Of a stretch of DNA of 39,310 nt, positions 15,996 to 24,283 are shown piece after piece. The DNA lies in NCBI GenBank assembly GCA_025937085.1, contig JAICSC010000002.1:1-39310 (forward strand). Reading direction: 5' to 3'. A model generated the notes under the pieces. That model did not search any database. It saw nothing but the letters and a program-made list of their open reading frames with translations, and was not told the DNA's origin. Within the stretch, counting starts at the first letter, position 1. Every line of letters starts with the position of its first letter. The DNA is from Nocardioides sp. (lineage in GTDB: Bacteria > Actinomycetota > Actinomycetes > Propionibacteriales > Nocardioidaceae). A program made the translations under genes and the position numbers.

Positions 15996-16078
15996 TCCAT
16001 CCTGGATCCGGCCACCGACCTGCTGACCTGCCGCTACGGTGACGTGCAGCCCCGCGTCCACGAGCCGATGGAGCCCGC

Positions 16079-16831
16079 ATGACCATCCTCTGTTACCACT
16101 CCGTGGACCCCGCGTGGGAGTCGCCGCTGGCGATGCGGCCCGGAGAGTTCGCCGACCATGCCGCGTGGCTGGCGCGCCATCGCACGGTGGTTCCCCTGAG
16201 CGAGGCCGTGAACCGCCTGGACCGCAGGGGCCGGTTGCCTCGCGGGATGGCGGCGCTCACCTTCGACGACGGCTTCGCCGGGGTGCTCGAGCACGCCCTG
16301 CCCGAGGTGCAGCGCCACCGGCTGCCGACGACCATCTTCCTCGTCGCACAGACGCTCACCGACGAAGGTCTGGATGCCTGGTGGGTCCGCACCCCGCCCC
16401 CGTGGCCGCTTGCGACGCTCACCGTCGAGGAGGTGCTCCACCTGCGCGACCTGGGCGTCGACCTGCAGTCGCACAGCTGGGCCCACCAGGACCTGCCGGA
16501 GCTGGACGAGGACCGTTGCGAGCGTGACCTCCGGCAGAGCCGCGAGTTCCTCGAGGACCTGCTGCACGGGCCGGTGCCCTTCTTGGCCTACCCGCGCGGA
16601 CTCCACGACGACGGCGTACGCCGGGCGGCCCGGCGCGCCGGGTACAGCCACGCGTTCGCGCTGCCCGAGGGTCCCGAGCGGGTCGACGAGTACGCCGTGC
16701 CGCGGGTGGGGATCCACCGGGGCAACAACACCCGGACGCTCTGGGTCAAGTCCCAGCCGAGGTATCTCGACGCCCGTCACGCTCGGCGCCATGTGGCCCG
16801 AACGGGTAGGCGACTCCTCAAGATTGGGTAA
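16079..16831 (+). CDS. polysaccharide deacetylase (NodB/CE4-like)
   Basis: A 250-residue protein without an obvious signal peptide. Opening MTILCYHSVDP matches the family's first strand. Metal and base motifs: LTFDDGFAGV with D63/D64, and SHSWAH (131-136) as the S/T-H-xxx-H zinc site. FLAYPRGLHDD takes the place of the R-x-P-Y/G motif. Family members remove N-acetyl groups from GlcNAc-containing polymers or from glycan precursors. A cytoplasmic location is inferred from the lack of a leader, which suits a precursor substrate. It stands at the boundary of the polysaccharide locus, 77 bases before the first propeller-like gene. Confidence 0.82.
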   Translation: MTILCYHSVDPAWESPLAMRPGEFADHAAWLARHRTVVPLSEAVNRLDRRGRLPRGMAALTFDDGFAGVLEHALPEVQRHRLPTTIFLVAQTLTDEGLDAWWVRTPPPWPLATLTVEEVLHLRDLGVDLQSHSWAHQDLPELDEDRCERDLRQSREFLEDLLHGPVPFLAYPRGLHDDGVRRAARRAGYSHAFALPEGPERVDEYAVPRVGIHRGNNTRTLWVKSQPRYLDARHARRHVARTGRRLLKIG

Positions 16832-16908
16832 CTCCGTCCGCGCCCCGCGCGCGGCGTGCAAGGCGTCCTTATGCTCCCCCGGTACCGGTTGATCCTGGGG
16901 GGCGCTCG

Positions 16909-18045
16909 ATGCGTTGGACTCGCGGTTTCACGTACCTTGCCGCCGCCGCGGCGGCGCCGGTGGCAGGCGTGCTCGCGTTCGCTGCTCCCGCCCACGCGGC
17001 GTACACCGTCGAGCCGGTCTCCCTGGGCTGGCATCCGACCGGAGGCGTGCACGCGAGCGTCAGTGCCAACGGCGTGGTCTACCTGGGCGGCAAGCTCGAC
17101 GGCACCGGCGGCATCGCCGCGGTCGACGGGGACACCGGCAACCTTCTGTGGATGGTGCCGGCCAACAACGACGTGCGTGCGCTCGCCTTGTCGCCGGACG
17201 GCAGCACGCTCTACGCCGGCGGGAACTTCACCACCGTCAACGGCGCCACCCACAGGCACGTGGCAGCGCTCAAGGTCTCCGACCACAGCGTGATCGCATC
17301 GTTCAAGGGCGGCACGGGCGGTGCGGTCCGGGATCTCGTCGTGAGCGGCAACGACGTCTATGTCGCCGGCAAGATCACGACCGTCGGCGGTGTCACCCAA
17401 CGCGGCCTGGGTGCGGTCAACGCCGCTACCGGCGCCCGTGACGCGGGTTTCACGTTCTCGGCCGACAACGACGTGCTCGGCCTGGCGCTCACCGGCACCC
17501 GGCTGCTCCTGAGCGGCTCGTTCACGCACGTCAACGGTGCGGCACGCAACGAGCTGGCGTCCATCGACCTGTCCACCAACACCCTGACCGGCTGGGCTCC
17601 GGCCAAGCTCTGCTCGGCCTGTGACCAGTACTGGGACGTTCAGACCGACGGCACCAACGCCTACGTCGCGACCTCGGGCAATTCCGCCGGAGTCTTCAAC
17701 CTCGCCACCGGCGTACGACCGTGGCGCATCTCGGGGACGGGGGACTTCCAGGCCGTCTGGCTGCCCGGGGACGGGCGGGTCTACTTCGGTGGTCACTTCG
17801 GCGCGGGTGTCTGGAGCTCGGTCTCCCCCGGGACCGTGGTCAACGCCAGGATGCTGGTGGCGGTGTTCACGGCGAGCGGTCAGATCGACCCTGCCTGGAC
17901 GCCGTATCTCTACACCGCCTATCCGGGTGTCTGGGCCTTCACCTCGACCGGCACGAAGCTGTGGGTCGGCGGCGACTTCACCGGCGAGCAGGTGAACGGG
18001 AGGAACAACAAGCAGCCCTACGTCGCCGCGTATCCGGGCATCTGA
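16909..18045 (+). CDS. secreted propeller-like repeat protein, copy 1
   Basis: A 378-residue exported protein. The signal peptide (MRWTRGFTYLAAAAAAPVAGVLAFAAPAHA) has a clear AHA-A cleavage site near 30. The mature part is built of about six 40-50 residue repeats of pattern 'xYxGGxFTxVNGxxxxxLAAIDxxTG' (YLGGKLDGTGG, YAGGNFTTVNGATHR, YVAGKITTVGGVTQR, LLSGSFTHVNGAARN, YFGGHFG, WVGGDFTGE), the pattern of actinobacterial delta-60-like beta-propellers. An LCSACDQYWDV insertion has a CxxC pair that could form a disulfide or bind metal. GGGGGG precedes the ATG. The next gene is a close paralogue. Function unknown; glycan binding or surface adhesion is plausible from context only. Confidence 0.82.
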   Translation: MRWTRGFTYLAAAAAAPVAGVLAFAAPAHAAYTVEPVSLGWHPTGGVHASVSANGVVYLGGKLDGTGGIAAVDGDTGNLLWMVPANNDVRALALSPDGSTLYAGGNFTTVNGATHRHVAALKVSDHSVIASFKGGTGGAVRDLVVSGNDVYVAGKITTVGGVTQRGLGAVNAATGARDAGFTFSADNDVLGLALTGTRLLLSGSFTHVNGAARNELASIDLSTNTLTGWAPAKLCSACDQYWDVQTDGTNAYVATSGNSAGVFNLATGVRPWRISGTGDFQAVWLPGDGRVYFGGHFGAGVWSSVSPGTVVNARMLVAVFTASGQIDPAWTPYLYTAYPGVWAFTSTGTKLWVGGDFTGEQVNGRNNKQPYVAAYPGI

Positions 18046-18082
18046 GGGACGAACCGAACGGGCCTCGATGAGGGGGGACACC

Positions 18083-19246
18083 ATGCGTTGGACCAGAAGG
18101 ATCGCGACGGTCGCCACAGGCGTTGCCGCGATCACGACGGTGATCGGGCTTTCCGCGGCCAACGCGGCGTACACGCCGCAGGCGCTCACCTTGCCGTGGC
18201 ACCCGGCCGGACCGGTGCACTCCAGCCTGGCGGGCAACGGCGTGCTCTACATCGGCGGCAAGCTCGACGGCATCGGCGGCATCGGCGCGGTCGACCCCGG
18301 CACGGGGAACCTGTTGTGGATGCTGCCGGCCGACAAGGACGTCCGCGCACTGGCGCTGTCGCCGGACGGCAGCACGCTGTATGCCGGAGGCACGTTCAGC
18401 ACGGTCGACGGTGCCACCCATCGGCACCTCGTCGCGATCAACACCGCCGACCACACGGTGCTCCCGAAGTGGAAGCCCACGGCGGCCGGGGAGGTGCGCG
18501 ATCTGATCGCCTACGGCAACGACCTCTACGTCGCAGGCAAGATCACCACGATCAGCGGCGTCGCCCACCGCGGCATCGGTGCGCTGGTCGCCAGCACCGG
18601 CAAGGTGGACCCGGCGTTCACCTTCTCGGCCGACAACGACGTGCTCGGGTTGACCATGGCCGGGACCCGGCTGATCCTCAGCGGCTCGTTCTCTCACATC
18701 AACGGCTCGTCCCGGTCCAACCTGGCCTCGATCGACCTCGCCAACAACACGTTGACCAGCTGGGCCCCGGCCAAGCTGTGCTCCGGATGTGACCAGTACT
18801 GGGACGTTGTCACCGACGGCACCAACGCCTACGTCGGGACCTCCGGCCTCCAGGGCTTCCTCGGCGCCTTCAACCTGACGACGGGTCGGCAGCCCTGGCA
18901 GATCGTCTCGGCGGACGGCGACGTCCAGGCCCTGTGGCTCGACAGCGACGGAACGCTCTACCTCGGCGGTCACTTCGCGCACTGGGTGAACAGCGGCTAT
19001 GCGTCCTTCTACCCACAAAACCCGGTGAGCGTCACCAACCTGGCGGCCGTTTCGACGGCGACCGGTCAGCCCATCGCCTCCTTCAACCCCAGGATCTACA
19101 AGCCCTATCCCGGCGTCTGGACCATCACCGCGACCGCCGGGAAGCTGTGGGCGGGTGGCGACTTCACGGGCGAAGGCGTTCCCACCAGCTCGGGTGGGGT
19201 GAGGAACAACAAGCTGCCGTACATCGCCGCCTATCCCGTCATCTGA
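18083..19246 (+). CDS. secreted propeller-like repeat protein, copy 2
   Basis: A 387-residue paralogue of the preceding gene, 37 bases downstream and clearly a tandem duplication. It shares the signal-peptide start MRWTRR, the repeats (YIGGKLDGIGG, YAGGTFSTVDGATHRH, YVAGKITTISGVAHRG, LILSGSFSHINGSSRSN, YLGGHFAH, WAGGDFTGEG) and the CxxC insertion LCSGCDQYWDVVTDGTNAYVG. The ATG at 18083 is chosen by comparison with copy 1 and because AGGGGGG lies 5 bases upstream; an in-frame ATG at 18068 would add MRGDT. The copies differ most in the fifth and sixth repeats, where this one has a longer loop, so the faces may recognise different ligands. Confidence 0.82.
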   Translation: MRWTRRIATVATGVAAITTVIGLSAANAAYTPQALTLPWHPAGPVHSSLAGNGVLYIGGKLDGIGGIGAVDPGTGNLLWMLPADKDVRALALSPDGSTLYAGGTFSTVDGATHRHLVAINTADHTVLPKWKPTAAGEVRDLIAYGNDLYVAGKITTISGVAHRGIGALVASTGKVDPAFTFSADNDVLGLTMAGTRLILSGSFSHINGSSRSNLASIDLANNTLTSWAPAKLCSGCDQYWDVVTDGTNAYVGTSGLQGFLGAFNLTTGRQPWQIVSADGDVQALWLDSDGTLYLGGHFAHWVNSGYASFYPQNPVSVTNLAAVSTATGQPIASFNPRIYKPYPGVWTITATAGKLWAGGDFTGEGVPTSSGGVRNNKLPYIAAYPVI

Positions 19247-19343
19247 GCTCAGTGCGTCCGGTCCGCCGACCGACGCAGACGACCACGGTGGCGACAAGAG
19301 TCGCCCCCGTGGTCGCCCTCGCTCCACCCACGAGAGGTCCTCG

Positions 19344-20558
19344 GTGCCTGATACCTTCGACGCTCTTCACCTGACCAGGGAGGGCGACACGGACCCCGCC
19401 GGCGATCCGGACGCGACCGACACCGACGACGTCGTACGGTCCTTCTCGGAGCTCGCCACGCGGTCCGCCGCGGACTGGTTCTCCTGCTTCGGTGGGGCCC
19501 CGGTCGCGACCACCCTGGCCGAGCTCCATGTGCGGCCGCGTTGCTTCGTCCACCGGTTCACGCTCACCGACGGAACCAGCCGGCGTGACGTCGTGCTGAA
19601 GATCCGTCACTCGGACGCGACGTTGCGACGCGCGGAGCGGTTCGACGGCCGGCCCGAGCTCACACCGCAGCGCACGATCTCGGACCGAGACTCGGCCCGT
19701 TGCGAGCTCACCGGACTCCAGCAGGTCGCCCGGGCGATGGAGGGCGCCGACCCCGACCGCTTCGGCGTCCTGCGTGCCCTGGGGTGGCTGGACGGCCCGG
19801 CCGGGATCGTCATGGAGTACGTCGACGAGCCGACCCTCCGGCAGCAGCTGGTACGCCGCTGGCGTCGCGCTCCGCTCCGACACGGGCGCCCCGGGCGGGC
19901 CGAACAGAGGGACGAGGACCGGACGTGGAGCGACCTCGGCGAGTGGCTCCGCCGATTCCACGCCGCCGACGACGGCAGGTCGCTGCCGGCCCGGATGTCC
20001 CGACGGGACGAGCTGGTGGACTTCGTGGAGCGCGCTCGGCACTTCTTGCTGCAGGCCGGTGCCGAGCCGGGGGTCGTGAGCGGGCTGGCCACGACGGTCG
20101 TCGAACGCGTCGAGCGGGTGTTCCCTGTCGACCTGCCGACGGCCGCCGGACACGGCGACTTCACCGCCCAGAACGTGTTCGTGGGTCCCCACGGGCGGAT
20201 CACGGTGTTCGACCCGCTGCCCCTGTGGCGGGTCTGCGTCTACGAGGACCTGGCCCGGCTCACGATGGGGATGCGGCTGCTCGGCCCGCAGGTGCTGACC
20301 CACGGGCGGCTGCTCGGCGAGGACCTGTGTGACCGGTGGGAGGCGCGGCTGCTGGCGGCGTACGCCGATGGTGGTCGTCCTCCTGCCGACCAGCTGCACG
20401 TGTTCCAGGCGTTGCTCCTGATGGACCGCTGGGGCGAGCTGCTGGGCAAGCGTCCCGCCCGGGGTCGGGCACGCCAGGTGTCCCGCCGGGTCCGGGTGCA
20501 TGTGGGCAGCGGCTGGTACGAACGCCAGGCCCGGCGCTTGAGCTCCCTGCTCGCGTGA
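19344..20558 (+). CDS. phosphotransferase-fold (APH-like) kinase, copy 1
   Basis: A 404-residue protein of the aminoglycoside-phosphotransferase/choline-kinase fold. An N-lobe strand contains DVVLKIRHSD, with the likely ATP lysine. The catalytic loop is AAGHGDFTAQNVF (H270, D272, N277), followed by the metal-binding segment TVFDPLPLWRVCVYEDLARL, where DPLP replaces the usual D-W/F. Drug resistance is not implied; homologues in glycan loci may phosphorylate a sugar, alditol or lipid-linked intermediate. The GTG start follows GAGAGG. A paralogue lies at 25667-26758. The locus context suggests a role in building the polysaccharide, but the substrate is unknown. Confidence 0.78.
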   Translation: MPDTFDALHLTREGDTDPAGDPDATDTDDVVRSFSELATRSAADWFSCFGGAPVATTLAELHVRPRCFVHRFTLTDGTSRRDVVLKIRHSDATLRRAERFDGRPELTPQRTISDRDSARCELTGLQQVARAMEGADPDRFGVLRALGWLDGPAGIVMEYVDEPTLRQQLVRRWRRAPLRHGRPGRAEQRDEDRTWSDLGEWLRRFHAADDGRSLPARMSRRDELVDFVERARHFLLQAGAEPGVVSGLATTVVERVERVFPVDLPTAAGHGDFTAQNVFVGPHGRITVFDPLPLWRVCVYEDLARLTMGMRLLGPQVLTHGRLLGEDLCDRWEARLLAAYADGGRPPADQLHVFQALLLMDRWGELLGKRPARGRARQVSRRVRVHVGSGWYERQARRLSSLLA

Positions 20559-20581
20559 GGGTGCCGACGGGTCCCGCGTCG

Positions 20582-20596
20582 CCGGAGAGGCTCCGG
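20582..20596. terminator. hairpin between convergent genes
   Basis: CCGGAG-AGG-CTCCGG is a perfect 6-bp stem with a 3-base loop. It is in the 45-base gap between the convergent kinase (ends 20558) and flippase (ends 20604) genes, where a bidirectional terminator is expected. No T-tract follows on either strand. Confidence 0.45.
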
Positions 20597-20603
20597 ATCC
20601 AGC

Positions 20604-22145
20604 TCAGGCCAGGACCAGGTGCAGCGGCTTGATCCGCCGCAGCTCCGGGAACATCGCGAACAGTCCGAGGGCGTGGCGGGTCAGTCGCAGCACCCCCAGT
20701 GAGACCACGGCCGAGACCAGCACCGCGGCGATGAAGCCGGGGTGGAACGCCAACCGGACCGCGACGAGCAGAAGGAACCCGGCTCCCACCACCAGATACG
20801 GCCTGACCCAGCGCATCGGGTCCGGTCCCCAGCCCAGCACCCGGACCAGGGCGATCTGGTTGACGATGTTCTGGGCTGCCATGACCGCGCCGTTGGCCAC
20901 CGCGGCGCCCGCGGCGCCGTACCGCGGGCTCAGCGCGAAGGCGAGAGCCAGGCTCGCGGCACAGACCCCGAGGTTTGAGTACACGAGGAACTTGAGCTTG
21001 CCGTAGACCTGCAGGACGTAGGTGTTGAAGCCGAGGGCGATGCTGACGTAGTACCCGAACGAAAGAGCCACCAGCACGAGCGACGCGTTCGCGTACCTGT
21101 GTCCGAACAGCGTCACCGTGGTGTCGCGGGCGAAGACTGTCGTCATCACCATGACCGGGAACGTCGACACCGCCAGGAAGTGCGAGCTGTGCCAGTACGT
21201 CTCGCGCACGCCGTCATGATCACCGCGCGTGTGGAGCCGGGTGGTCATCGGCAGGAACATCGTGACGAAGGTCTGGTACACCAGCTGGTTCAGCCGCGCC
21301 GCCGGGAGGACCGCGCGGAAGTTGGCGAGTGCCTTGGCTCCGTGGAAGTGCCCGAGGATGATCACGCTTCCGGTGTTCGTGACCAGGTACACCAGCTCGG
21401 TGGTCAGGGTCGGCACGGAGAACGAGAACACCTCCCGGAACGGGTAGATGATCCGGTCCTTGCCGGGGCGGAAGGTGATGCCCCGGTCGTGCATCACCCG
21501 GACGAAGAGCCAGAAGTAGACCGTGATGCCCAAGGCGCTGGTGAGCACGTAGCCGACCGCCAGCGCCCTCACGGTTCCGTCGGTATAGGCGATGAAGAGC
21601 ACCACGCCGAGCTGCAGAGCCGGCGTCAGGAGGTACTTGCGGAAGAAGATCGCGGTCGGCTTGGAGAAGACCGCGAAGATCGAGATGAAGACCTGGTCCA
21701 GCGCGTTGAGCGGCGCCAGGAACATCAGGACGAGGAGGACGCCGGTCATGCTCGGGTTGTCGAAGGACCCCCCGATCAAGGGCGCCGCACCGGCGGCCAT
21801 CGCACCGAGGAGCACGGTGGCGGTGACGACGATCGCCCCGACCGCCATCAGGATCGCCCCGAACATCCGGGCGTAGTCCTTCTCCTCCTCGTACTTCGCC
21901 ATGAAGCGGCTGAGCAGCCGGCCCTGCCCGAGACTCAACACGATCCGGCCCGCGGCGGTGAGGGTGAAGGCGTAGGCGAAGACGCCGTAGTCGGTCTTGC
22001 TCAGCGCCCGGACGATCACGATCTGGGTGAGGGTCGTGAAGAAGAGCGAGACGATCCGGCCCACCAGGAGCAGCGTCGAGCCGCGGACGTTCCGCTTGTT
22101 GAGCCGTGCGGCGTCCGCTCGCGCCGGCTCCTCGTGGTCTGTCAT
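20604..22145 (-). CDS. Wzx-type polysaccharide flippase (MOP superfamily)
   Basis: A 513-residue integral membrane protein with about 14 hydrophobic segments. The N-terminus KRNVRGSTLLLVGRIVSLFFT and the following ALSKTDYGVFAYAFTLTAAG (conserved 'G.Y....' helix pair) are typical of polysaccharide transporter/MVF-like flippases. Later segments include FREVFSFSVPTLTTELVYLVTNTGSVIILGHF. These proteins move lipid-linked oligosaccharide units across the cytoplasmic membrane. It is the only flippase in the window and, together with the ligase/polymerase at 24276 and the chain-length protein at 26763, makes a Wzx/Wzy/Wzz-type export set. Divergent from the WNTP protein gene at 22294. Confidence 0.86.
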   Translation of the reverse strand: MTDHEEPARADAARLNKRNVRGSTLLLVGRIVSLFFTTLTQIVIVRALSKTDYGVFAYAFTLTAAGRIVLSLGQGRLLSRFMAKYEEEKDYARMFGAILMAVGAIVVTATVLLGAMAAGAAPLIGGSFDNPSMTGVLLVLMFLAPLNALDQVFISIFAVFSKPTAIFFRKYLLTPALQLGVVLFIAYTDGTVRALAVGYVLTSALGITVYFWLFVRVMHDRGITFRPGKDRIIYPFREVFSFSVPTLTTELVYLVTNTGSVIILGHFHGAKALANFRAVLPAARLNQLVYQTFVTMFLPMTTRLHTRGDHDGVRETYWHSSHFLAVSTFPVMVMTTVFARDTTVTLFGHRYANASLVLVALSFGYYVSIALGFNTYVLQVYGKLKFLVYSNLGVCAASLALAFALSPRYGAAGAAVANGAVMAAQNIVNQIALVRVLGWGPDPMRWVRPYLVVGAGFLLLVAVRLAFHPGFIAAVLVSAVVSLGVLRLTRHALGLFAMFPELRRIKPLHLVLA

Positions 22146-22281
22146 CGTCCCCCGTCACCAATGCCACATAAAGGATAGGGATCACGCGGTCGCACGAGGA
22201 GAGATTCCGCGAACGTCCCCTATTCTCGGGAAGGCCCTCCGGTGGCTTCGCCGAAGGCTCCCGACGCGCCCACCTGGCCCA

Positions 22282-22287
22282 TATCAT
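22282..22287 (+). promoter_or_regulatory. possible -10 box for a leaderless WNTP-protein transcript
   Basis: TATCAT ends 6 bases before the GTG at 22294, and no ribosome-binding site lies in between. This arrangement is typical of leaderless actinobacterial mRNAs, in which the start codon is at or next to the transcription start. No convincing -35 box is visible. A second A/T-richer site, TATTCT near 22221, is an alternative. Confidence 0.28.
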
Positions 22288-22293
22288 GTCGAC

Positions 22294-23433
22294 GTGGGCG
22301 AGCCCCGGGGGACGATCGAGCCACCAACCTCCATCAAGGCGGGTGGCAGGCACGCGCCGCCCCGGCGACGCCGTCGCAGGCACCTCGCCGGCATCCTCGT
22401 GGTCGTGGGACTGCTGGTCGCGGTGTTCCTCGTCGTCGTGCGTCCCTTCGGCACCGACGGGGACCGGAGGCCTCCCCCGCCCGGCGCGTCCCCCTCTACC
22501 TGGCACGACGCACCGCTCGACGCTCACGGTCGCCCGTACCGGCCGTTCCGCGACCGGTCCTGGTGGAACACTCCGGTCCCCGTGAACGCACCCCAGGATC
22601 CCGAAGCCGCGCAGGTGCTCAACTACCTGAGCACCGCCCCGCAGAGCGGCCACGGGTGCCTGCGCTTCGCCGGCGCCCAGCACAGCCACTGGGGCCAACC
22701 GGCGTACTGGGCACAGCCCGGCGACCCAGAGTACGCCGTGCGAGGTCTGCCCTCGGGCGCTCCGCGGGAGCTGAGGCACCTGCGTATCCCGGCCGGGGCC
22801 AGGGGCGCGAACAACTCCGACGGAACGATGACGGTCTACGACATGGCCCGTGGGTACGTCGCGCTGCTGACCGACGCCCACTTCCACGCGTCCTCGAACA
22901 CGTGGTCCGCGTCCGGCGGCACCGTCACGTACCTGGACTCCAATGGCCTCATCGTCGGCACCGGCAAGTCCGACAACCCGCGCAACACCGGGACCCACCG
23001 CGGAAACAACGGCGCCACCTCGTACGTCCGCTTCGACATGGTCAAGGCCGGCGCGGTCCGCAACGTCCTGAAGATCGCCTCCGGCCCCGAGCTGCTGGAC
23101 CGCGCCGTCTTCCCGATGACCGGGTCGGACGGCGACGAGACCAACCCCGCCTCCGGCGCCCCGCCCGAGGGGCTGCGCCTGCGGATCAAGCCGTCGGTCG
23201 ACCTGCAGCACCTCGGTCTGCACCCGCAGGCGCTGGTGATCGCCGAGGCCCTGCAGAAGTACGGCATGTACCTCGGCGACTCCGGGGGCACCACCGCGCT
23301 GAAGCTCGAGGACACCCGGGCCGAGGGTCGCGGACAGCTGTGGACGGTCACCGCCGACGACCTCTGCGCGCTGCCGTTCACGTCCCAGTACTGGGACGTC
23401 CTTCCGGAAGGGTACGACCCGAGTGCGCAGTGA
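22294..23433 (+). CDS. exported WNTP-motif protein of unknown function, copy 1
   Basis: A 379-residue protein anchored by one N-terminal membrane helix (about 31-49) after an Arg-rich stretch (PPRRRRRRH), so most of it is outside the membrane. The extracellular part starts FRDRSWWNTPVPVNAPQDPEA. Later conserved stretches are NNSDGTMTVYDMARG, THRGNNGATSYVRFDM, DRAVFPMTGSDGDE, PEGLRLRIKPSVDL and ALVIAEALQKYGMYLGD. The same order of motifs occurs in the gene at 35139-36113. I do not recognise a named family; His/Asp/Glu-rich conserved turns suggest an enzyme rather than a scaffold, possibly acting on the exported glycan, but that is inference. Its stop overlaps the sulfotransferase start by 11 bases. 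Confidence 0.72.
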   Translation: MGEPRGTIEPPTSIKAGGRHAPPRRRRRRHLAGILVVVGLLVAVFLVVVRPFGTDGDRRPPPPGASPSTWHDAPLDAHGRPYRPFRDRSWWNTPVPVNAPQDPEAAQVLNYLSTAPQSGHGCLRFAGAQHSHWGQPAYWAQPGDPEYAVRGLPSGAPRELRHLRIPAGARGANNSDGTMTVYDMARGYVALLTDAHFHASSNTWSASGGTVTYLDSNGLIVGTGKSDNPRNTGTHRGNNGATSYVRFDMVKAGAVRNVLKIASGPELLDRAVFPMTGSDGDETNPASGAPPEGLRLRIKPSVDLQHLGLHPQALVIAEALQKYGMYLGDSGGTTALKLEDTRAEGRGQLWTVTADDLCALPFTSQYWDVLPEGYDPSAQ

Positions 23434-24283
23434 CACGGTTCCCGACTTCCTCTACATCGGCACCAGCAAGGCCGGCTCGACGTGGTTGTTCAACGCGCTG
23501 TCGGTGCATCCCGACGTGTGGCTGGCGTCCAACAAGGGTCTCTACTTCTTCGACTCCCACTTCGACCGCGGTCCGGACTGGTACCGCGAGCAGTTCGAGG
23601 GGGCCGACGGCCGCGCGGTCGGTGAGTTCTCGCACTCCTATCTCTCCTCGCCGGAAGCACCGGAGCGCATCGCGGCGTACTCCCCCGCTATGCGACTCCT
23701 GGTCTGCCTGCGTGAGCCCGTCGACCGGGCCTTCTCCGACTACCTCGACCTGGTGAAGAACAACGGGTTCACCGGAAGCTTCACCGAGGCCACCGAGCAG
23801 TACCCGCGATTGCTCGACCGGGGGCGCTACGCCACCCACCTGTCCCGCTACCTCGAGCACTTCCCGGCAGCCCAGCTCCATGTCGGTCTGTTCGACGACC
23901 TGAAGACAGGTGCGCAGGGGTACGCCGACGAGGTCTACGACTTCCTCGGCATCGAGCGGGTCGTGCTCTCGGCGGCAGACCTGCGCGAACGGATGCCGGC
24001 GGGTCGCCCGCGGAACGCCGGCATGGTGGGCCTGGCCAAGCGGGCCTCGAGGCTGGCCGCCTCTGTGGGCCTGCGTCGCTGGCGCTCGAGGATCAAGCGC
24101 TCCACGATGGTCCGCTCGGCGCTGTACAAGCAGTACCGGGACGACAAGCCACGGCTCGACCCGGCTCTCGCGGCCGAGCTGCGTGCGGGCTTCGCCGACG
24201 AGGTGGCCCGGCTCGACGTCATGCTCGGTCGCCCGGTCTCGGAGCGTTGGGGCTACACCACGGTGGAGCCTCAGATCAACTGA
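23423..24283 (+). CDS. PAPS-dependent sulfotransferase, heparan-sulfate-sulfotransferase-like
   Basis: A 286-residue cytoplasmic enzyme transferring sulfate from PAPS to a hydroxyl or amine, presumably on a sugar. The 5'-phosphosulfate loop is IGTSKAGSTWLFNAL (12-26) and the 3'-phosphate motif LVCLREPVDRAFSDYLDL. The R-E-P-x-x-R-A-x-S spacing is that of the carbohydrate (NST/HS) class. DFLGI at mid-length and a basic C-terminal third are also usual. The GTG start overlaps the end of the WNTP gene by 11 bases, so the two form an operon, and its stop overlaps the convergent ligase gene by 8. Acceptor unknown. Confidence 0.86.
   Translation: MRSDTVPDFLYIGTSKAGSTWLFNALSVHPDVWLASNKGLYFFDSHFDRGPDWYREQFEGADGRAVGEFSHSYLSSPEAPERIAAYSPAMRLLVCLREPVDRAFSDYLDLVKNNGFTGSFTEATEQYPRLLDRGRYATHLSRYLEHFPAAQLHVGLFDDLKTGAQGYADEVYDFLGIERVVLSAADLRERMPAGRPRNAGMVGLAKRASRLAASVGLRRWRSRIKRSTMVRSALYKQYRDDKPRLDPALAAELRAGFADEVARLDVMLGRPVSERWGYTTVEPQIN

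Noticed and set aside
13104-16061. A 985-codon open frame on the minus strand
   Set aside because: It is antisense to msrA, the YCII gene and the ABC1 kinase, all of which have clear motifs and ribosome-binding sites. Composition is low-complexity.
16034-16861. A 275-codon minus-strand frame over the deacetylase
   Set aside because: It is antisense to a gene with intact NodB motifs and has no domain character.
19344-20558. Aminoglycoside resistance gene
   Set aside because: The fold matches, but the DPLP metal motif, the paralogue at 25667 and the glycan locus context argue for another substrate.
21220-23436. A 738-codon open frame on the minus strand
   Set aside because: It spans the antisense of the WNTP gene and an out-of-frame part of the flippase; no coherent domain is visible.
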